Assembly: GCA_947632155.1 (NCBI GenBank)
Contig: CANROF010000015.1
Coordinates: forward strand, 1-44,679
Length of the DNA stretch: 44,679 nt
Origin: an uncultured Oscillospiraceae bacterium
GTDB taxonomy: Bacteria > Bacillota > Clostridia > Oscillospirales > Oscillospiraceae
Direction: 5' to 3'
The position numbers and the translations under genes are program-made. Within the stretch, counting starts at the first letter, position 1. The number at the start of each line of letters is the position of its first letter. Below the pieces are notes generated by a model, which saw only the letters and a list, made by a program, of their open reading frames with translations, did not search any database and was not told the origin of the DNA. Positions 40,024-44,679 of this stretch are shown here, one piece after another.

Positions 40024-40728
40024 TCAGCCACGGGCGGACCGCTTCTGCGGGTTGGAGCTGACGGTCTGGGCCGGGCCCTTGACCTTGCTGCGGTTGATGA
40101 CCGTGTTCTTCAGGTACACGATGCCGCCCTTGGGGCCGGGCACCGCGCCGCGGACGGCGATCATGTTGAGCTCGGGGTCGATGTGGACGATGTCCAGATT
40201 CTGGACGGTGACCTGCTCCGCGCCCATGTGGCCGGCGCCGATCTTGCCCTTGTAGATGCGGGAGGGGGTGGAGGTGGAGCCCATGGAGCCGGCGTGACGG
40301 TGAACGGGGCCGCCGCCGTGGCTGGTGGGGGTCCGCTGGGCGTTGAAGCGCTTGATGGCGCCCTGGTAGCCCTTGCCCTTGCTGACGCCGGTGATATCGA
40401 CCTGATCGCCCTTCTGGAACATATCGGCCTTTATCTCGTCGCCGACCTCGAATTTGGAGCAGTCCGCAAGGCGGAACTCCTTGAGGTGCTTTTTGAGCTC
40501 CGTGCCGGCCTTCTTCAGGTGCCCGGCCTCGGGCTTTGTCAGCTTGCGCTCGGGGACGTCCTCGAAGCCAAGCTGGATGGCGTCATAGCCGTCCTTGTCG
40601 GCGGTCTTGACCTGCGTCACGACGCAGGGGCCGGCCTCGATGACAGTGACGGGAACGACTTTTCCGGCTTCATCGAAGATCTGGCTCATGCCGACCTTTT
40701 TGCCGATGATGACCTTTTGCATTTCCAT
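40024..40728 (-). CDS. rplC: 50S ribosomal protein L3
   Basis: L3 is an early assembly protein that reaches the peptidyl-transferase centre. The 234-residue protein begins [20 protein letters not shown] and has the conserved [20 protein letters not shown] and [15 protein letters not shown]. The length is above the usual 206-210 because of an added segment in the middle (about residues 65-85, [14 protein letters not shown]) and the tail. A second ATG two codons in could also start it. AAGGAAGG lies in front. Unusually, 321 bp separate it from rpsJ. Confidence 0.97.
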   Translation of the reverse strand: MEMQKVIIGKKVGMSQIFDEAGKVVPVTVIEAGPCVVTQVKTADKDGYDAIQLGFEDVPERKLTKPEAGHLKKAGTELKKHLKEFRLADCSKFEVGDEIKADMFQKGDQVDITGVSKGKGYQGAIKRFNAQRTPTSHGGGPVHRHAGSMGSTSTPSRIYKGKIGAGHMGAEQVTVQNLDIVHIDPELNMIAVRGAVPGPKGGIVYLKNTVINRSKVKGPAQTVSSNPQKRSARG

Positions 40729-40759
40729 TGCTATCTATTCCTTCCTTTAAAGGTTATTG

Positions 40760-40836
40760 GTCGGCGGCCTGGGCTCTTAGCAACCGTAAGCTCTTCCGCC
40801 GACTTGACCCTGTGCGCTTAACGCAAGTCGCGCACA
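40760..40836 (-). promoter_or_regulatory. Structured leader before rplC with pseudoknot potential
   Basis: On the minus strand the order is TGTGCGC (P1), GACTTG (P2), GCGCACA (P1'), CAAGTC (P2'), so the two helices interlock as an H-type pseudoknot. Next is a hairpin CGGCGG/CCGCCG that encloses a CTTA/TAAG helix and shares three bases with P2'. The rplC binding site follows. This could be an autoregulatory leader or the remaining part of the original rpsJ-rplC spacer. Confidence 0.45.
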
Positions 40837-40854
40837 ATGGGTGTAAACTTAAAC

Positions 40855-41031
40855 TGTCGAAAAAGCCTTGACAGGCTTTTTCCGACAAGGGGAACGTGCG
40901 GGAATTTTTTCTGAATTTTGCGAAATTCAGAAAAATTTCCCTGCTGTTTTGCTCCGCGCACGGCCCGCAGGGCCGCACACTTAAGCAAAACAAAAGGTAT
41001 TTTTTCCGACGCGCATGTCGCCGGAAAAAAT
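40855..41031 (+). repeat. Family B repeat, full copy B40 inside the S10 operon
   Basis: All four hairpins are present. Hairpin 1 is TGTCG-AAAAAGCCT, loop, AGGCTTTTT-C-CGACA. Hairpin 2 spans 40900-40941. Hairpin 3 has outer stem TGTTTTGCT/AGCAAAACA around GGCCC/GGGCC. Hairpin 4 is ATTTTTTCCG, loop CGCATGT, CGGAAAAAAT. Stems 1, 3 and 4 differ from copy B25 by paired changes. Its orientation is opposite to transcription of the operon. It lies between rpsJ and rplC, adjacent genes that are closely packed in most genomes. Confidence 0.8.
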
Positions 41032-41049
41032 ATTTATTAAAGGTGTCGC

Positions 41050-41364
41050 TCAGAGCTTGATCTCGATCTCCACGCCGGCGGGGAGCTCCAGGCTCATCAG
41101 GGCCTCCACGGTCTTCTGGGTGGGGGCGATGATGTCGATGAGGCGCTTGTGGGTGCGGCGCTCGAACTGCTCGCGGCTGTCCTTGTTGACGTGGGGAGAG
41201 CGAAGGATGGTGACGACCTCTTTCCTGGTGGGCAGGGGGATGGGGCCGGATACCTTGGCGTCGGTCCTCTTCGCCGTCTCGACGATTCTCTCGGCGGTCT
41301 GGTCAATGAGCTGATGGTCGTAGGCCTTCAGTCTGATGCGGATGGTTTTCTTAGCAGGTGCCAT
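41050..41364 (-). CDS. rpsJ: 30S ribosomal protein S10
   Basis: S10 works in the 30S head and, with NusB, in antitermination. The 104-residue product has [20 protein letters not shown] and [20 protein letters not shown] and [20 protein letters not shown]. The start is the ATG at 41364 (MAPAKKT), 8 nt after GGAGG. An upstream in-frame codon overlaps that site. It is the first gene of the ribosomal supercluster and is separated from rplC by repeat B40 and a structured leader. Confidence 0.97.
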   Translation of the reverse strand: MAPAKKTIRIRLKAYDHQLIDQTAERIVETAKRTDAKVSGPIPLPTRKEVVTILRSPHVNKDSREQFERRTHKRLIDIIAPTQKTVEALMSLELPAGVEIEIKL

Positions 41365-41776
41365 TTTTCTTTCCTCCATGATCGTACATTTGATAGTACG
41401 GTGAAAAATTTTCTGTAAACTCAGCCGTGCGTATCACTCCCGCCCAGAAACAAAGCCGGAATAACTCCGGCCGAATTTCCGTACAGGCGATATACCCAAT
41501 TGATCGCCCTGTCCCAGTAAATTTCTCAGCCGCCCGATTGCGTCGTCGCGGAAGTCGCGTTATTCGCCGCTCGACGATCGCTTCGCGCTTGTCTCACGGC
41601 TCACACGCTGACTTCGCTCCTCCTTTCCCGTCATGACCGCTTCGCTGGGTCATGCCGGGTTTGCGAGAAGTTCTCACAACGACCGGACATACTCCCCGGA
41701 AGTTACCGCTTTTGGCGCAATCTCCCGGATCATCGCAGTACGCGCAGGGGCAAACCTCGCCCACAGGCGCTTTGAT
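41365..41776 (-). other. Long 5' leader of the S10 operon
   Basis: About 400 nt lie between the promoter at 41777-41806 and rpsJ, with no convincing gene. On the minus strand several hairpins are visible: CATGACC/GGTCATG (about 41634-41658), GCCGGA/TCCGGC (41455-41471) and CGTAC/GTACG close to the rpsJ binding site (41383-41400). A short cysteine-rich frame (VGEVCPCAYCDDPGDC) runs through the first part but has no ATG with a binding site. A regulatory leader is likely by position. The mechanism is unknown. Confidence 0.5.
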
Positions 41777-41806
41777 AGAATACCAAAGACCACCCCTGTT
41801 TGTCAA
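41777..41806 (-). promoter_or_regulatory. Promoter of the S10-spc-alpha cluster
   Basis: On the minus strand a perfect TTGACA (41801-41806), an 18-bp spacer and TATTCT (41777-41782). It is the only strong leftward promoter found between dusB and rpsJ. Confidence 0.7.
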
Positions 41807-41887
41807 GAGAAATTTTAGAATTTTTTTATGTTTTTTTCCGATAATGAACAGCAGGCCCCCTCCCGGACCTCTCTCCCCTCATTTTCA

Positions 41888-41916
41888 TTGACAATCCGGC
41901 TCAAATTTCGTAGAAT
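41888..41916 (+). promoter_or_regulatory. Promoter of the dusB-sigma-anti-sigma operon
   Basis: TTGACA (41888-41893), exactly 17 bp, TAGAAT (41911-41916), 34 bp before the dusB ATG. A housekeeping sigma-A promoter, so the sigma factor gene is expressed at least at a basal level without its own sigma. Confidence 0.85.
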
Positions 41917-41950
41917 ATGCTGTGATCACACGCAAAGGAGGGCGCCGGAT

Positions 41951-42943
41951 ATGCGTATCGGCGACGTCGAAGTAAAAAGCCGCCTTGTCCTGGCGCCCAT
42001 GGCCGGGGTCACGGACCTGGCCTTCCGCGCCGTCTGCCGGGAGCAGGGCGCGGGGCTCACCTGCACGGAGATGATAAGCTCCAGGGCCCTCGCCTACGGC
42101 GACAAAAAGACCCTGAAGCTCATGGAGCTGGGGCGGGACGAGCGCCCCGCCGCCGTGCAGCTCTTCGGCTCCGACCCCATTTGCATGGGGGAGGCGGCGG
42201 CGCGGGTCTGCGGGCTCTCGGATTGCGCCGTCATCGACATCAACATGGGCTGCCCCGTGGGCAAGGTGGTGCGCTCCGGCGACGGCTCGGCCCTGATGCG
42301 CGCCCCGGAGCTGGCGGAAAAGATCATCCGCTCCGTGGTGAAGAGCGCCGACCGGCCCGTCACCGTGAAGATACGAAAGGGCTTCGACGCGGGCAGCGTC
42401 AACGCCGTGGAGTTTGCCCGGATGTGCGAGGCCGCCGGGGCCGCGGCCATAGCCGTCCACGGCCGGACCCGCGTCCAGATGTACTCAGGCCGCGCCGACT
42501 GGGACATAATACGTGATGTGAAGGCCGCCGTCGGCGTGCCGGTGATAGCCAACGGCGACGTGTTCACGGCCTCCGACGCCGTACACATTTTAAAATATAC
42601 GAATGCCGACGCCGCCATGATCGGCCGGGGCGCCATGGGGTATCCGTGGCTCTTCCGGGAGGCCGCCGCGGCGCTGGAGGGCCGGGACGTCCCCCCTCCC
42701 CCGCCCTGGCGGGAGCGGGTGGAGACGGCGGTGAGGCAGTTTGAGCTCGCCGCGGCCGTCCTTGGCGAGAAGAGCGCGTGTCTCGAGGCCCGCAAGCACT
42801 TCGCCTGGTACTTAAAGGGCATGCCCAGGGCCGCGTTTTTCAAAAACCGGATCATGTCCGTCACGACGATGGACGATATATATAATGTATCCCGTGACAT
42901 ACTTGACTTCCTTCACGACGAGGAGAGGAGGGGGAAAACGTGA
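41951..42943 (+). CDS. dusB: tRNA-dihydrouridine synthase
   Basis: A flavoenzyme (FMN, NADPH) that reduces uridines in the D-loop of tRNA. The TIM barrel shows LVLAPMAGVTDLAFR, INMGCPVGKVVRSGDGSALM (with the catalytic cysteine in GCP), VHGRTRVQMYSGRADW and NGDVFTASDA with the FMN phosphate site MIGRGAMGYPWLF. The start is the ATG at 41951, 9 nt after AAAGGAGG, giving 330 residues. The DusB-type assignment is by overall similarity. Its stop overlaps the sigma factor start. Confidence 0.93.
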   Translation: MRIGDVEVKSRLVLAPMAGVTDLAFRAVCREQGAGLTCTEMISSRALAYGDKKTLKLMELGRDERPAAVQLFGSDPICMGEAAARVCGLSDCAVIDINMGCPVGKVVRSGDGSALMRAPELAEKIIRSVVKSADRPVTVKIRKGFDAGSVNAVEFARMCEAAGAAAIAVHGRTRVQMYSGRADWDIIRDVKAAVGVPVIANGDVFTASDAVHILKYTNADAAMIGRGAMGYPWLFREAAAALEGRDVPPPPPWRERVETAVRQFELAAAVLGEKSACLEARKHFAWYLKGMPRAAFFKNRIMSVTTMDDIYNVSRDILDFLHDEERRGKT

Positions 42944-43566
42944 CAGCACAGGAGGAGTCCGCCGTGGTGCGGTCCGCCGCTCGCGGCGACCCGGCAGCCT
43001 TTGAAAAGTTAGTGCTGGAGCACCAGAAGCACGTATACAGCCTGGCGCTGAAGATAACGGGCAGTCCCGACGACGCCCTGGACGCCTCCCAGGAGGCGTT
43101 TTTGAAGGCGTATCAGAATCTCCGGTCCTTCCGGGGCGACAGCCGCTTCTCGGTGTGGCTCTACAGGCTCACCTACAACGCCTGCATGGACATCATAAAA
43201 AGGTCCCGCCGGGACAGGCTGGTCCCCATGCCCACCGACGAGGAGGGCGCGGAGCTGGACCTGCCGGACACGGCCCCCCAGCCCGACGAGGAGCTCCAGC
43301 GCCGTGAGGAGCTGGAGGCCGTCCGCGAGGCCGTCCTGGAGCTGGACGAGGACAAGCGGAGGATCATTCTGATGCGGGAGTACCGGGGCATGAGCTACGC
43401 CGACATCTCCCGGGAGCTGGGCCTGGAGGAGGGCACCGTAAAGTCCCGCCTGGCCCGGGCCCGGGGGGCCCTGGCGGAAAATTTGAAAAAGCGTGGAACT
43501 TTTGGCGCCACGGCACAGTCTAACAATCAGTCCAACAAACGGAAAGGGGGGCGCGACGGTGAGTGA
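42940..43566 (+). CDS. ECF-type RNA polymerase sigma factor
   Basis: Sigma-70 family, extracytoplasmic-function group (SigW/RpoE-like), 208 residues. Region 2 (about residues 20-92) has FEKLVLEHQKHVYSLALKIT, DALDASQEAFLKAYQNL and FSVWLYRLTYNACMDIIKRS. Region 4 (about 129-180) has RGMSYADISRELGLEEGTVK and SRLARARGAL. It starts with GTG overlapping the dusB TGA (GTGA) and ends 8 nt inside the following anti-sigma gene, the usual coupled pair. The signal it answers to is unknown. Confidence 0.93.
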   Translation: MTAQEESAVVRSAARGDPAAFEKLVLEHQKHVYSLALKITGSPDDALDASQEAFLKAYQNLRSFRGDSRFSVWLYRLTYNACMDIIKRSRRDRLVPMPTDEEGAELDLPDTAPQPDEELQRREELEAVREAVLELDEDKRRIILMREYRGMSYADISRELGLEEGTVKSRLARARGALAENLKKRGTFGATAQSNNQSNKRKGGRDGE

Positions 43567-44287
43567 CCGCGACCGTTTATATGAGCTTTTAAGCGACGAG
43601 CTGGACGGCTGTCTCACTGAGGACGGCCGGGCGGAGCTTGCCGCGCGCCTGGAGGCCGACCCGGAGGCCCGGGAGCTGCGGAACGCCCTGACCTCCGCCC
43701 ACGCGGCCCTGGAGCTTGATGTCGAGCCCCCGGCGGAGCTCCTTGCCAACGTCATGGAGGGCGTGGAGCGCGAAAACCGCGCCCGCCGTGCCTCCCGCGT
43801 GAGGACCGTTCGAATCGTCTCCGGCTTTGCCGCCGCGGCGGCGGTGCTGGCCGTGGCCGTTCTCCCCGGCGCTCTGCGCTCCCTGGGCGGCGGCGCGGCG
43901 GAGGACATGTACAGCCTGAACATGGCCTCCGAGGCCCCCGGCGGCAATGACGCCCCGGCCAACGACTCCGGCGCCGTCAGCGGCGGCGCCCAGGAGCCCG
44001 CCTCCTGCTATAACCCCGCGGAAGAGGGCGCTGTCCTCATGGCCCCCGCCGCCCCCCGGAACGAGGCCCTCACCGCCGAGGAGTTCTGCGCCGACTACCT
44101 GGCGGTGCTCTACTTCGACCGGCTCCCGCCGGAGCTTACCGATCCGGACCCCGTCCTCTTCTCCGACGGCACCGCGGGCCACATCATCACCCAGGAGCAG
44201 TTCGAGCAGTACAAGTCCCAGGCCGTCCGCGTAGAGCACCCCAACCCCAACGGCGCCCTCATCATGGCCGTAGCCCCAGCCGAATAA
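43559..44287 (+). CDS. Probable membrane anti-sigma factor
   Basis: The 242-residue protein has a cytoplasmic part with the anti-sigma pattern (LYELLSDELDGCLTEDGRAE, then LAARLEADPEARELRNAL), a single membrane segment (about residues 86-104, rich in Ala and Val) and an extracellular domain of about 135 residues. The HxxxCxxC zinc motif common in ZAS anti-sigma domains is absent: the position usually occupied by CxxC reads DPEAR. Its GTG start at 43559 overlaps the sigma gene by 8 nt and follows AAAGGGGGG. Function is inferred from coupling and architecture. Confidence 0.8.
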   Translation: MSDRDRLYELLSDELDGCLTEDGRAELAARLEADPEARELRNALTSAHAALELDVEPPAELLANVMEGVERENRARRASRVRTVRIVSGFAAAAAVLAVAVLPGALRSLGGGAAEDMYSLNMASEAPGGNDAPANDSGAVSGGAQEPASCYNPAEEGAVLMAPAAPRNEALTAEEFCADYLAVLYFDRLPPELTDPDPVLFSDGTAGHIITQEQFEQYKSQAVRVEHPNPNGALIMAVAPAE

Positions 44288-44293
44288 AATGAT

Positions 44294-44326
44294 CCCCGGG
44301 ACCGACACTTCGGCCCCGGGTTTTTT
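44294..44326 (+). terminator. Terminator of the dusB-sigma-anti-sigma operon
   Basis: The stem CCCGGG-a-CCGA, loop, TCGG-cc-CCGGG is followed by six T, 6 nt after the stop codon. A classical rho-independent terminator. Confidence 0.9.
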
Positions 44327-44340
44327 GCCATCAGAGAGAT

Positions 44341-44362
44341 GGGCCGATGTGGTCATCGGCCC
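44341..44362. repeat. Short REP-like palindrome
   Basis: GGGCCGATG-tggt-CATCGGCCC forms a perfect 9-bp stem. The form resembles the small dispersed palindromes found between genes in gut Clostridia. Only one copy is in this window, so repeat status is inferred. Confidence 0.4.
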
Positions 44363-44441
44363 CTACGGAACGTATTGCGTTTGAGGGAAAACGGGTACTG
44401 AATCGGAGAGACGGGGCTGTGAAAAAAGTCCCGTAAAAAAG

Positions 44442-44487
44442 GAAGAGAGTTACCAAGGAACCCCCTGGTAACTCTCTTCTTTTTTTG
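44442..44487 (+). terminator. Terminator upstream of the transposase gene
   Basis: A perfect 14-bp stem GAAGAGAGTTACCA/TGGTAACTCTCTTC with a 10-nt loop and a run of eight T follows. It ends just before the transposase promoter and would block read-through transcription into the IS from outside. Confidence 0.8.
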
Positions 44488-44494
44488 GTATAAT
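44486..44494 (+). promoter_or_regulatory. Extended -10 promoter of the transposase
   Basis: TGGTATAAT matches the extended -10 form TGnTATAAT. No -35 is visible. Transcription would start at about 44501, at the GTG itself. Confidence 0.55.
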
Positions 44495-44500
44495 TATTTT

Positions 44501-44679
44501 GTGAAAAGAAACCATACCGACACACATTATAGTCCAACGCAGGGAAGATTTCCAGAGTTTTTTGAAGAAAGTTTGGAGATCGGCGATGTGGTTTTTGAAT
44601 TTGACCGGATCATGGAGGAGATCGGAATAGAGCGGTATCTGAAGCCGGAGAAGATAAGCCGTTTGGGCCGGCCGGGGTA
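44501..44679 (+). CDS. IS1182 family transposase, N-terminal fragment (cut by window end)
   Basis: From the GTG at 44501 the frame is open to the edge: VKRNHTDTHYSPTQGRFPEF, then FEESLEIGDVVFEFDRIMEE, ending near KISRLGRPG. This matches the start of IS1182-type DDE transposases (HYSPKQG, then a GRP block that starts the catalytic part). No ribosome binding site precedes the GTG and the -10 box ends 6 nt before it, so the mRNA may be leaderless. Codon use is richer in A and T than in neighbouring genes, consistent with a mobile origin. Confidence 0.75.
   Translation, partial: MKRNHTDTHYSPTQGRFPEFFEESLEIGDVVFEFDRIMEEIGIERYLKPEKISRLGRPG

Larger units (their letters stand above)
44413..44679 (+). 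mobile_element. IS1182-type insertion sequence, left end only
   Basis: The element comprises the transposase gene at 44501 and its upstream control region and runs off the window. A plausible left end lies at GGGGCTGTGAAAAAAGTCCC (44413-44432). The exact terminus cannot be fixed because the right end is not in view. Confidence 0.55.

Overview
The window is a high-GC chromosomal segment from a Gram-positive, Clostridia-like bacterium. The gene order fits the Oscillospiraceae/Ruminococcaceae of the gut. Pointers are: the uninterrupted S10-spc-alpha ribosomal cluster with a KOW-domain gene between map and infA; sepF, divIVA and a yggS-type gene together; mutS, mutL, miaA, miaB and hfq close by; strong AGGAGG-type ribosome binding sites; and sigma-A promoters of the TTGACA/TATAAT type. 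The genus is inference.

Layout. (1) 1-2070: two tandem leftward promoters that look like those of an rRNA operon lying off the left edge, then glnS rightward. (2) 2071-7900: an accessory segment for breakdown of unsaturated uronides from pectin-like polymers. It holds a GH105 hydrolase, kduI and a sugar isomerase/epimerase (leftward operon), and an esterase plus AraC regulator (second leftward operon). This segment is full of repeats. (3) 7999-16133: a leftward housekeeping block (hfq, HlyD-like, yggS, sepF, divIVA, ileS, lspA, rluD-like). (4) 16190-20139: leftward miaA, mutL and an alanine-racemase-like gene, divergent from rightward miaB, mutS and a CPBP protease (20271-25002). (5) 25471-41806: the complete leftward S10-spc-alpha supercluster, rpsJ to rplQ, including secY, adk, map, infA and rpoA. 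(6) 41888-44326: rightward dusB, an ECF sigma factor and its probable anti-sigma factor. (7) 44413-44679: the left end of an IS1182-type insertion sequence, cut by the window edge.

Two repeat families are the most unusual content. Family A is a MITE: four copies in exactly two sizes (158 and 259 bp) with TACTAATATCC-type terminal inverted repeats, each flanked by a 3-bp TNA target duplication. One copy splits a helix-turn-helix regulator gene whose reading frame is restored by removing the element plus one TAA. Two long copies in opposite orientation flank the esterase-araC operon. Family B is a modular array of up to four hairpins whose stems differ in sequence between copies but keep pairing, while some loops are conserved. 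It sits just after stop codons in four of five cases, and once inside the S10 operon between rpsJ and rplC. The pattern of paired changes suggests selection on RNA (or cruciform) structure.

Other points of interest: an alanine-racemase homologue lacking the PLP lysine and catalytic tyrosine, structured spacers inside the ribosomal operon (one able to form a pseudoknot), a long S10 leader, and palindromic operator candidates in front of the uronide operon and the HlyD-like gene.
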